Assembly: GCA_934746645.1 (NCBI GenBank)
Contig: CAKVFE010000004.1
Span: 1 to 49,194, forward strand
DNA: 49,194 nt
Reading direction: 5' to 3'
Origin: an uncultured Clostridia bacterium
GTDB taxonomy: Bacteria > Bacillota > Clostridia > Christensenellales > UBA1242
The notes beneath the pieces are model-generated. The model was not told where the DNA came from, searched no databases, and saw only the letters and a program-made list of their open reading frames with translations. Position numbers and translations under genes: made by a program. Shown here piece by piece: positions 33,916 through 41,194 of this stretch (position 1 is its first letter; each line of letters opens with the position of its first letter).

Positions 33916-35229
33916 ATGAAAAATATTGAATTTGGTAATTATATATATAAGTTAAGGACTAATGCCAATTTGTCACAGTCAGAACTTGGCAAAATGGTCA
34001 ATGTATCTAACAAAGCCATCTCAAAATGGGAAAATGGCAATGCATACCCTACTAGCAAAACATTGTCAAAACTTGCAAAGATTTTTGGTGTAAGCATAGA
34101 CGAAATGTTTAAAGCTATCGAATCTAAATCTGAAAGACAAATAACTAAAATAGCTATAACCGGTGGTCCTTGTGCTGGTAAATCTACAGCACTTAGTTGG
34201 ATAAATGAAGAATTTACTAAAAAAGGATATAAAGTATTATTTATCCCAGAAACAGCTACCGAACTAATTACTGGTGGTGTTGCACCTTGGACTTGTGAAA
34301 CAGATATTGATTTTCAAACTGCAATCTTAAAACTTCAACTTGCAAAAGAAAAAATATTTGAAGAAGTTGCTCAACATCTTTACGATGCACAAAAAGTATT
34401 GATAGTTTGTGATAGAGGTACACTAGATGGCAAAGCATACATTGAAAAGCATAATTTTGATAAGATATTAAACAATCTTCATCTTACCGAAACACAACTT
34501 AAAGATAGCTATGATGCAGTATTTCATCTAGTAACAGCAGCTAAAGGAGCAAGTGAGTTTTATACTTTAGCTAACAACAGTGCTAGAACCGAAACTATAG
34601 AAGAAGCCATAGCTAATGATAACAAAATAATATCAGCTTGGACAGGACACTCACATTTTAGAGTAATAGACAACTCAACCGATTTTAAAAAGAAGATGCA
34701 AAGATTTGTAACCGAAATATCCAATTTTTTAGGCGAACCTACTCCTTACGAAATAGAAAGAAAATTTTTGATAGAATACCCTGATATTGCAAAACTTGAA
34801 GCCGACAAAAATTGTGGCAAAGTAGAAATAATACAAACATATTTAAAATCTAATGATGATAAAGAAATTAGAGTAAGACAGCGTGGCAACAATGGCTCTT
34901 ATAGTTATACAAAAACCATAAAACAAACCATTAATGGTTTAAAACGATTGGAAACAGAAAAAAGATTGACTCAAGCCGAATACATCAATCTACTTATGGA
35001 CGCAGATACTACAAAACATCAAATAAGAAAAACTAGATATTGTCTAGTATACAACAACCAATATTTTGAAATAGATATATATCCTTTCTGGAATGATGTT
35101 GCTATAATGGAGATTGAACTTAACAACGAATCTCAAACAATAGAATTTCCACCACAAATAAAAATAATTAAAGAAGTTACAGATGATATAGAATATAAAA
35201 ATAGTAACTTAGCCAATATAAAACAATAA
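33916..35229 (+). CDS. HTH (XRE) - AAA_28 ATPase - CYTH fusion protein (Ttd14-like)
   Basis: A 437-residue three-domain protein. Residues 5-65 are an XRE-type helix-turn-helix (ANLSQSELGKMVNVSNKAIS). Residues 76-270 are an AAA_28/NadR-like P-loop domain with Walker A GGPCAGKST (83-91) and a Walker B-like VLIVCDRG (161-168, Asp166). Residues 277-428 are a CYTH domain with the intact ExExK motif E279-I-E281-R-K283, basic EIRVRQRG (317-324), and acidic EIDIY and IMEIEL strands. The AAA_28-CYTH pair resembles eukaryotic Ttd14; the fused HTH suggests a DNA-binding sensor of a nucleotide or triphosphate. AAGGAG site; own terminator. Ligand unknown. Confidence 0.88.
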   Translation: MKNIEFGNYIYKLRTNANLSQSELGKMVNVSNKAISKWENGNAYPTSKTLSKLAKIFGVSIDEMFKAIESKSERQITKIAITGGPCAGKSTALSWINEEFTKKGYKVLFIPETATELITGGVAPWTCETDIDFQTAILKLQLAKEKIFEEVAQHLYDAQKVLIVCDRGTLDGKAYIEKHNFDKILNNLHLTETQLKDSYDAVFHLVTAAKGASEFYTLANNSARTETIEEAIANDNKIISAWTGHSHFRVIDNSTDFKKKMQRFVTEISNFLGEPTPYEIERKFLIEYPDIAKLEADKNCGKVEIIQTYLKSNDDKEIRVRQRGNNGSYSYTKTIKQTINGLKRLETEKRLTQAEYINLLMDADTTKHQIRKTRYCLVYNNQYFEIDIYPFWNDVAIMEIELNNESQTIEFPPQIKIIKEVTDDIEYKNSNLANIKQ

Positions 35230-35246
35230 ACAAGAAAATAAAAAAT

Positions 35247-35278
35247 AAAAATACTACTTTTACGGTAGTATTTTTTTA
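35247..35278. terminator. Terminator shared by the HTH-AAA-CYTH gene and convergent XRE gene
   Basis: Stem AAAAATACTAC/GTAGTATTTTT (35247-35257, 35265-35275) with flanking A and T runs. Confidence 0.85.
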
Positions 35279-35296
35279 TTAACAATTATCTATTTT

Positions 35297-35890
35297 TTAT
35301 TGTTTCTTTTTAAAAAAGTACGATTTAAAAACAAACCACAATACAATAAGAATTTCAAATGGAAGTCCAATTATTAATAACCAATATGTATTGTACTTAA
35401 TGGTAGATAGACATATTGATAAAAGTATTCCCCATACAATAATTGATGTGTATATAATGTTGTATATACTCTTTCCCCACATACAATTAAAGATTAAAAA
35501 CACAATACCAGTTGTAGGTATAGCATATATAAAACATAACCATTTATGTGAAAGTTGTGGAGCAAAAGTAATTAAAAAAGCAAAAACTATTGTTGCTATA
35601 AACCACACCAACAATCCAGACAAAGCAGCTATGAAAAAATGTCTATGTTGTCTAAATTTTGATATCTTTTTTTGCTTTGGTTGTATATAGCAAAGTTCGT
35701 TGACAGTAACACCAAAAATCTCAGACATACGCATTAAGACATCTATATCTGGTAGCCCATCACCACGCTCCCATTTAGATACAGCCTTGTCACTATAATT
35801 AAGTTTTTCAGCAAGTTCCAACTGAGTCAATCCACTTTCTTTTCTATATTTAACAATATTGGAACTTATAACTTCATTAAGATTTTCCAT
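35297..35890 (-). CDS. XRE-family regulator with four-helix membrane domain
   Basis: A 197-residue protein. Residues 8-65 are an XRE helix-turn-helix (KESGLTQLELAEKLNYSDKA, VSKWERGDGLPD). After a basic linker (KQKKISKFRQHRH) come four hydrophobic helices between about 85 and 190. Such membrane-tethered regulators are common in Firmicutes and sense membrane or envelope state; targets are unknown. The start codon lies 6 nt after a near-consensus -10 box with no ribosome binding site, so the mRNA is probably leaderless. Confidence 0.85.
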   Translation of the reverse strand: MENLNEVISSNIVKYRKESGLTQLELAEKLNYSDKAVSKWERGDGLPDIDVLMRMSEIFGVTVNELCYIQPKQKKISKFRQHRHFFIAALSGLLVWFIATIVFAFLITFAPQLSHKWLCFIYAIPTTGIVFLIFNCMWGKSIYNIIYTSIIVWGILLSICLSTIKYNTYWLLIIGLPFEILIVLWFVFKSYFFKKKQ

Positions 35891-35896
35891 ATATCC

Positions 35897-35925
35897 ATTA
35901 TATCAAAAAAGTCCATTTTGTCCAA
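35897..35925 (-). promoter_or_regulatory. Leaderless promoter of the XRE-membrane gene
   Basis: Minus strand TTGGAC (35925-35920), 17-bp spacer, extended -10 TGATATAAT (box 35902-35897), 6 nt to the ATG at 35890. Confidence 0.72.
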
Positions 35926-36082
35926 CAAAAATACAACTCTACTGGTAGTAGAGTGACAAAATTTGACTATATTTTTTGTGTTATACCTTGTAGAAAAATA
36001 TTTTCTAATAGTAGGTATTAAAATTATACTAATTTTAGTAAAATGTGTATGTAATTTAAAAAAGACGCATAAAGGAATTTTT

Positions 36083-36943
36083 ATGGAAAAAATAATAATC
36101 ACTACAGAAGAAACTTGCAACTTAAATAAAGAGTTGTTGGACAAATATAATATAAAAAAATGCGATGTCAACTTTTGGGTTAATGGTATAGAACACAACT
36201 CAAAAACCACTGATATGACACCAAAGGAATTTTATGAAGGTATGCGTCAAGGCAATGATGTAAAAACTTCACAAGTCAACTTGCAAGAAGCTTTAGACTT
36301 TTTAGAGCCATACTATAAAGACGGATACAAAATATTGCATATTGGATTTTCAAGTGGATTAAGTGGAACATACAATAATTTTAAATTAGCAATGGAAAAT
36401 TTAAATAAAAAATACAATGCTCATAATGTCGCTATAGATTCGCTTTGTGCATCAATCGGTCAAGGATTGCTTGTTGTTGAAGTTGCTAAAAAACTTGAAC
36501 AAGGTGTGACTTATGACGAACTTGTACAATATGCAGAAAATTTAAAATGGGATATTAACCACATATTTACTTTAGATGACTTGAAGTATCTAGTAAAAGG
36601 TGGTAGAATCTCTAAGACTAGTGCAACTATTGCTAATGTTCTTAATATTAAACCTGTACTTCACACAGACAACAATGGCAAACTTGTTAATATTGGGAAA
36701 GTATTTGGTAGACAATTAGCACTTAAAAATTTAGTTGAAAAAATGGCTATAAACTACAAACCAGAATTTAAAGATGTATTTATATGTGAAGCTGATTGCC
36801 ATGATGACGCAATAAGACTTGCTAATATGGTTGAAAAGAAATTTAATGTAAAGCCTGTCATACTACCCCTAACCTATTTTATAGGTTGTCATAGTGGACC
36901 TGGTACAATATCTTTATTTTATGTAGGCAATAAAAGGGTTTAA
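36083..36943 (+). CDS. DegV family lipid-binding protein (first of a tandem pair)
   Basis: A 286-residue DegV (FakB-like) protein. The family binds a fatty acid and, in FakA/FakB systems, presents it for phosphorylation. Visible are KTSQVNLQEALDFLEPYYKDG (the T-S-Q ligand motif), IGFSSGLSGTYNNF, and FIGCHSGPGTISLFYVG. The N-terminal motif is ITTEETCNL where most relatives have TDS followed by D-L-P, so that loop is altered. Start ATG 36083 is supported by AAAGGA; the longer upstream frame is not. It lies 20 nt before its paralogue, with which it shares most motifs. Confidence 0.9.
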   Translation: MEKIIITTEETCNLNKELLDKYNIKKCDVNFWVNGIEHNSKTTDMTPKEFYEGMRQGNDVKTSQVNLQEALDFLEPYYKDGYKILHIGFSSGLSGTYNNFKLAMENLNKKYNAHNVAIDSLCASIGQGLLVVEVAKKLEQGVTYDELVQYAENLKWDINHIFTLDDLKYLVKGGRISKTSATIANVLNIKPVLHTDNNGKLVNIGKVFGRQLALKNLVEKMAINYKPEFKDVFICEADCHDDAIRLANMVEKKFNVKPVILPLTYFIGCHSGPGTISLFYVGNKRV

Positions 36944-36963
36944 TAATATTAAAAGGATATATA

Positions 36964-37824
36964 ATGGAAAAAATACTTATTACAACAGAAGAAACTGCTA
37001 ATTTAAGCGAAGAATTATTAAACAAATACAACATAAAAAAATGTGATGTTCACTATTATGTAAATGGAGTAGAATATTATTCTAAAGACAACAATCTTTC
37101 TCCAGAACAATTTTATACATCTCTAAAAAATGGTTCAGATGTAAAAACTTCACAAATCAATATGCAAGAAGCTATAGACTTTTTAGAACCATATTATAAA
37201 GAAGGATATCGTATTTTACATATTAGTTTTTCTAGCAAATTAAGTGGTATATACAACAACTTTAAACTTGCTATGGAAGAACTTAATGAAAAATACAACA
37301 TCGAAAGTAAAGTTGTTGATTCACTAATTGGTTCTATGGGGCAAGGTATAGTTACTATAGAAACAGCAAAACAATTACAAAATGGTTTAAGTTATGACGA
37401 ATTATACGATTTTGCCAACAATTTAAAAGATAAAGTTAATGGTATATATACTTTTGAAGATTTAAGATATGCCCTTAATGGTGGTCGTATTGCTAAACTT
37501 AAAGCATTGATTGCTAATGTTTTAAATATTAAAGCAATATTGTGCAGTGATAAAAATGGCGAATTTGCTTCTATAGGAAAAGCATTTGGAAGACAACTTG
37601 CTGTAAAACAACTCGCAGAAAAAATTGTTAAAAATTATGATCCTAAATATAAAGAAATATATATCTGTGAAGGCAATTCTATTGAAGACGCCAACAAGTT
37701 GTCAAATATGATAGAAACAAAACTTGGTATAAAGCCAACAATATTACCACTTACATTCTTTATAGGTTGTCATGGTGGTCCCGGAACACTTGCCCTATTT
37801 TATGTTGGCAATGAAAGATATTAA
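36964..37824 (+). CDS. DegV family lipid-binding protein (second of a tandem pair)
   Basis: Also 286 residues and plainly a duplicate of the preceding gene: same length, same ITTEETANL opening, KTSQINMQEAIDFLEPYYKEG, ISFSSKLSGIYNNF, GGRIAKLKALIANVLNIKAI and FIGCHGGPGTLALFYVG. Divergence is spread over the whole length, so the duplication is old. Two copies may carry different fatty acids (as FakB1/FakB2 do), which is inference. Ribosome binding site AAAAGGA; terminator follows. No FakA kinase is in the window. Confidence 0.9.
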   Translation: MEKILITTEETANLSEELLNKYNIKKCDVHYYVNGVEYYSKDNNLSPEQFYTSLKNGSDVKTSQINMQEAIDFLEPYYKEGYRILHISFSSKLSGIYNNFKLAMEELNEKYNIESKVVDSLIGSMGQGIVTIETAKQLQNGLSYDELYDFANNLKDKVNGIYTFEDLRYALNGGRIAKLKALIANVLNIKAILCSDKNGEFASIGKAFGRQLAVKQLAEKIVKNYDPKYKEIYICEGNSIEDANKLSNMIETKLGIKPTILPLTFFIGCHGGPGTLALFYVGNERY

Positions 37825-37825
37825 T

Positions 37826-37858
37826 AAAAAAGATGTGATAATTTCACATCTTTTTTTT
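37826..37858 (+). terminator. Terminator of the degV pair
   Basis: Stem AAAAAAGATGTGA/TCACATCTTTTTT (37826-37838, 37844-37856), then T. Confidence 0.9.
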
Positions 37859-37912
37859 CACTCTTAAATTTTGCGTATTTAACAATCACATTACAATCTA
37901 TATAAAATAAAT

Positions 37913-37938
37913 AAAAAAGAAAGCACTAATTGCTTTCT
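37913..37938 (-). terminator. Terminator of the 37926-38282 gene
   Basis: Stem AGAAAGCA/TGCTTTCT (37918-37925, 37931-37938); on the minus strand it leads into T6. The stop codon lies in the loop. Confidence 0.75.
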
Positions 37939-38282
37939 CTATTTATCTTAATTATAGCAGAGCGCAGAGTATATTCTATACCAGTATGTACAGCACCCAT
38001 TACAATAATACAATCATACAAATAATACAAATCGTCCAACAAGTCTTCTGCTGATTTTGGTGCAATCTCATAGGAGTTAAGCACAACGACACCAGTAAGC
38101 ATTTTGCCTATGCTATTTAAGTCGTTACGATATTTAGTCGACAAATAACTAATTACTTGTGTAGCATAATCATAATTAAAATCATTAACAGCATCTTCTA
38201 TTATCAACAAATCTTGTAGATAACCTTTAGCACTTCTTAAATGTCTTATTTTATTAAGATAATCTTCAACTACCTTACTCAT
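37926..38282 (-). CDS. Uncharacterised small helical protein
   Basis: A 118-residue protein without a recognised domain. It is predicted to be mostly helical, with VVEDYLNKIRHLRSAKGYLQ at the start and ESAEDLLDDLYYLYDC-like acidic helix around 80-95. No signal peptide or clear membrane helix. I start at ATG 38282 (MSKVVEDYLNK), preceded by GAGGGA at the right distance, not at the longer frame. A terminator overlaps its stop. Single gene; function unknown. Confidence 0.65.
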   Translation of the reverse strand: MSKVVEDYLNKIRHLRSAKGYLQDLLIIEDAVNDFNYDYATQVISYLSTKYRNDLNSIGKMLTGVVVLNSYEIAPKSAEDLLDDLYYLYDCIIVMGAVHTGIEYTLRSAIIKINRESN

Positions 38283-38525
38283 AATATCCCTCAAATAGTA
38301 GATTTTATCAGCCAAAATGAAATGTACAATTTAATTACACATAAAGTATAACATATTATTTGCAAAAGTACAAAACAATATTTTGTACTCAAGGAAGTTT
38401 ATACTTGTATATAATAATACGGTTATACTTGTTATTTTTTTTTACAAAGTAAAATAAAACCAACCCTATTATAACAACAATACTATTAAGATTTAAAATA
38501 TAAGTATATATTGCCTAATGCACTA

Positions 38526-38605
38526 CCACCTAGATTACGACAAACGATGTTTGTCGCTTGTCCGTTACACTTCCAAGTTCGACTATCGCTCATAATGACA
38601 GGTGG
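38526..38605. repeat. Palindromic intergenic repeat
   Basis: CCACCT (38526-38531) pairs with AGGTGG (38600-38605) and encloses a perfect hairpin CGACAAAC-GAT-GTTTGTCG (38538-38556). On the minus strand the ends read CCACCTGTCATTATGAGCGA and GTAATCTAGGTGG, which resemble the 'GTCAT-CTGAGCGA...AATCT' intergenic repeats common in gut Firmicutes. Confidence 0.55.
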
Positions 38606-38705
38606 ACAATAATAGTCGCAATAACAACTTAATTTATGATTGCTATATAAAAAAAGAATATTAAATAAAGAATATTAAATATCGTGTACACAACCTAATT
38701 AACAT

Positions 38706-38733
38706 TTGAGTTATCAAATTAATACTATATTAT
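38706..38733 (+). promoter_or_regulatory. Promoter of the Cys-rich peptide gene
   Basis: TTGAGT (38706-38711), 16-bp spacer, TATTAT (38728-38733), about 22 nt before the ATG. Confidence 0.6.
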
Positions 38734-38755
38734 AGGGGTACAAAAGGAGTCAATT

Positions 38756-38893
38756 ATGTGTTGTTGTAACGGAGCTTTTGATTGTAGTTGTGTATGTGCC
38801 AACCCATTTAGATCCAATAACGATAATAGAATATGCTGGCAAAACAGTTTTTGCTGTAGGTATAGGCGTAACAACTATTGGTGGTGGTTTTAA
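38756..38893 (+). CDS. Cysteine-rich 45-residue peptide ending in WWWF
   Basis: ATG 38756 lies 7 nt after AAAGGAG, and the frame of 45 codons ends at TAA 38891-38893, 12 nt before a strong terminator. The peptide has nine cysteines: C2-C4 as a run, C10/C12/C14 alternating, C27, and a C33-C34 pair. The C-terminus is basic then aromatic (RYRRNNYWWWF). No signal peptide or long hydrophobic helix is present. It could bind metal, be a spore or envelope peptide, or be a modified peptide precursor; no maturation genes are adjacent. I do not recognise a family. Confidence 0.7.
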   Translation: MCCCNGAFDCSCVCANPFRSNNDNRICWQNSFCCRYRRNNYWWWF

Positions 38894-38905
38894 CTTAAAT
38901 TATTG

Positions 38906-38936
38906 ATACCAGACTTAATTGTCTGGTATTTTTTAT
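38906..38936 (+). terminator. Terminator of the Cys-rich peptide gene
   Basis: Stem ATACCAGAC/GTCTGGTAT (38906-38914, 38921-38929) with a TTAATT loop and T6. Confidence 0.92.
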
Positions 38937-39040
38937 ACTAAAATATTAATAGTAATTTTAAAAATTTATGGTATTGCAATCAGTATTAAACTATGATATA
39001 ATACAAAAGATTTTAAAATAAACTAACAAGGAGTTTTACT

Positions 39041-40051
39041 ATGTTTAACTTAAACGAAGCAGTAAAACATGATTTTAAAGACTTAAGTAAAGAAGACCAA
39101 GATTATATTTTAAAGACCTTTTTAAGATATATTGTTAGAAGTGAAGTTGCCGACAACAACAAAATTTTGAGTTCTATGTTTAGTAATGGCCGTCCAGATG
39201 CTAGAGTAATAGCTGGTCACTTCCAAAGCATAAATAGTGCTTTTGTTAACTGCAACTTAATTAGCCAAATAAGTTATGACGAAGCAACTACTACACTTCT
39301 TAGAGATAAATCCAATGAAAGTTTTAACTACAGACTAGCACATACAAGTGATTTAAGAGAAGGTGCTGCAGTTATACTATTTTCACAACGCCCTAATGAA
39401 AATATTCCTAACCGTATTGATGATGAAGTTCTTGTAGCATATTCTGATATGCAAACTCGCATTATTAGAAATATTAGATTGGGCAAATTCCGTGGTACAA
39501 TTGACGCTATAATTGATGCTGCAAAACAAACAAGATATGAATACAGCAAAAAATATGGTAAAAGAATAGAAGACAACCATGTACTAAGTGAATGTCAAGT
39601 ATTTAGTCGTCCTGGTAAAAAGACTGCAATAGTATGGACAAAAATGTTGGATTACTACAAAGAACAAATGCAAGCTTTAGACCCAGTAGAAGCTATTAAA
39701 GAAATTCAAGATACATTTGTACCAACTATCGCTATGAAAAAGAAACTTGACGCTCAATTGGATTATGTAGAAGCAAAAACTCGTGAAGAAGTAAAATCTA
39801 GACAAAAATTTGTTGAAGATAAATTTAAAGTTAAAAATGGTCAAAATCTAAGTATATTTGATGATTATGCAGATATTGCTGATTATGACGAAGCATATTC
39901 TCCACAATACGAACTTCAATTATACAGAGAAAACTTGGAAAATGTAATTACTCAACCATTTGACCAATATAAAGAACATCTTGCCCAATACACTGTTTCA
40001 AAGACAAGTTCTAATTTAGTTGATGCTATGAGTAAACAAAGACAAAAGTAA
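39041..40051 (+). CDS. Uncharacterised 336-residue soluble protein
   Basis: I do not recognise this protein. It begins MFNLNEAVKHDFKDLSKEDQ behind AAGGAG and ends with MSKQRQK before a terminator. There is no signal peptide or membrane helix. Residues 30-200 look globular and mixed alpha/beta (RPDARVIAGHFQSINSAF, GAAVILFSQRP, VLVAYSDMQTRIIRNIRLG); residues 215-275 are a charged helix (LDYVEAKTREEVKSRQKFVE); the tail is helical. A single-gene unit. No function can be given. Confidence 0.6.
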   Translation: MFNLNEAVKHDFKDLSKEDQDYILKTFLRYIVRSEVADNNKILSSMFSNGRPDARVIAGHFQSINSAFVNCNLISQISYDEATTTLLRDKSNESFNYRLAHTSDLREGAAVILFSQRPNENIPNRIDDEVLVAYSDMQTRIIRNIRLGKFRGTIDAIIDAAKQTRYEYSKKYGKRIEDNHVLSECQVFSRPGKKTAIVWTKMLDYYKEQMQALDPVEAIKEIQDTFVPTIAMKKKLDAQLDYVEAKTREEVKSRQKFVEDKFKVKNGQNLSIFDDYADIADYDEAYSPQYELQLYRENLENVITQPFDQYKEHLAQYTVSKTSSNLVDAMSKQRQK

Positions 40052-40055
40052 TAAT

Positions 40056-40087
40056 AAAAAAGGCACTATGATTAGTGTCTTTTTTTG
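40056..40087 (+). terminator. Terminator of the 39041-40051 gene
   Basis: Stem AAAAAAGGCACTA/TAGTGTCTTTTTT with a TGAT loop (one G-T pair). Confidence 0.85.
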
Positions 40088-40135
40088 TAATTAAATTTAA
40101 TCTAATATATGATTAATAAATTAACTAATATCTAA

Positions 40136-40531
40136 TTAAATTAATGGTTTATCTAATACAAACCACGCTGTACCATTGCTACGAGGGACTGTAAAAGGTG
40201 TCAATTTTTCAACATCTTCAAGCCATATTAAAGTACAATATTTTTTAGTTAAAGTTGTCTTCCAATCTTCAAAATAATCTGTACCAATATTTTTGCCATA
40301 TTTTACTCTTATATCTTCTACAATACTTGGTGTAAGTTGATAATATTTTACATCTTTCACTTTAGCTTTAGCCACTACTTGTCCACCACTCTCTTTAAGA
40401 TATATTGTATCTTTGACATTGACTTTATTGTAAGGAGCAATTTTGTTAAAACTAAATCGACTTTCCATTGTTTTTGTTCCTGCCAAAATCATATTTAAAA
40501 ATTGATTTTTTAAAATAGCAAGATGATACAT
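40136..40531 (-). CDS. ASCH domain protein
   Basis: A 131-residue protein of the PUA-like ASCH superfamily, predicted to bind RNA. The signature is near the N-terminus: FLNMILAGTKTMESRFSFNK (about 11-30, the 'I..G.Kt.E.R' motif), followed by the strand DTIYLKESGGQVVAKAKVKDV. Relatives have been linked to RNA modification or amidohydrolysis, but the function here is open. It starts 2 nt after the GtrA-like gene with GAAGGA, so the two are co-transcribed. Confidence 0.85.
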   Translation of the reverse strand: MYHLAILKNQFLNMILAGTKTMESRFSFNKIAPYNKVNVKDTIYLKESGGQVVAKAKVKDVKYYQLTPSIVEDIRVKYGKNIGTDYFEDWKTTLTKKYCTLIWLEDVEKLTPFTVPRSNGTAWFVLDKPLI

Positions 40532-40533
40532 AA

Positions 40534-41100
40534 CTATTTATCCTTCTTTTTAGTATTGATACTATTGCGATAAACAACAAATCTACAGAATAAAAACTCT
40601 GTTGTCATATTAAGTACCATAGTTAAAAACAATATCAAATATTCGTTCCAGCCGATATTGGCAAGTGCATTACCACCAATGGTTGATAATGGTGTAAATA
40701 CAACATAATACAATCCAACTTCTATCATAGCAAGTGCGACATTGTTGGCACTTTTAAATGTATATTGTCTATTAAGTGTAAAGTTCCAAAGCACAGATAA
40801 AATCAATGATATCAAATAACTTGGCCAATAACTCCATTTAATAAGTTCGTTTAGAAGTGTAAATGATAAAATTTGGATTACACCAGCAGATATAGAAAAT
40901 CCTACAAACTTGATTGCTTGAATAATATTATCTTTTTTAGACAATTTAACTTTTGTATTTGAATTGTCTACTGCACTATTTTTATTATTGTCTGTTTTAT
41001 CATCAACTATAGTGTCATTGTTTTCTTTATTGTCTACACTATTTAATTTATTATTAACTTCAGTATCTTTTATATTGTCATTTTTATTTTCTTTATTCAT
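40534..41100 (-). CDS. GtrA-like membrane protein with Asn/Asp-rich N-terminal tail
   Basis: A 188-residue protein. The first 57 residues are low-complexity Asn, Asp, Lys and Ser. A GtrA-like domain of four membrane helices follows (IKFVGFSISAGVIQILSFTLL, YLISLILSVLWNFTLNRQYTF, and two more, ending FCRFVVYR). The WNFxLNRxYTF motif is typical of GtrA, a family that helps flip lipid-linked sugars for cell-surface glycans. AAGGTGA ribosome binding site; first gene of the pair with the ASCH protein. Confidence 0.88.
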   Translation of the reverse strand: MNKENKNDNIKDTEVNNKLNSVDNKENNDTIVDDKTDNNKNSAVDNSNTKVKLSKKDNIIQAIKFVGFSISAGVIQILSFTLLNELIKWSYWPSYLISLILSVLWNFTLNRQYTFKSANNVALAMIEVGLYYVVFTPLSTIGGNALANIGWNEYLILFLTMVLNMTTEFLFCRFVVYRNSINTKKKDK

Positions 41101-41159
41101 AATTCACCTTGTTTGTATTATATCAAAGAAGAAATTAAATAAAAAGTAATTATATATAG

Positions 41160-41188
41160 TTGGCATAAAAATAAATATGATATATCAT
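41160..41188 (+). promoter_or_regulatory. Leaderless promoter of rlmD
   Basis: TTGGCA (41160-41165), 17-bp spacer, TATCAT (41183-41188), then 6 nt to the ATG at 41195. No ribosome binding site is present. Confidence 0.65.
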
Positions 41189-41194
41189 TATTGT

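Larger units (their letters stand above)
38283..38755. other. Intergenic region with palindrome and complex repeat
   Basis: No protein gene before 38756. It contains a palindrome AGTACAAAA/TTTTGTACT (about 38368-38390), a repeated TATACTTG (about 38401 and 38427) followed by a T9 run, the structured repeat at 38526-38605 and the promoter of the Cys-rich peptide. Confidence 0.55.
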
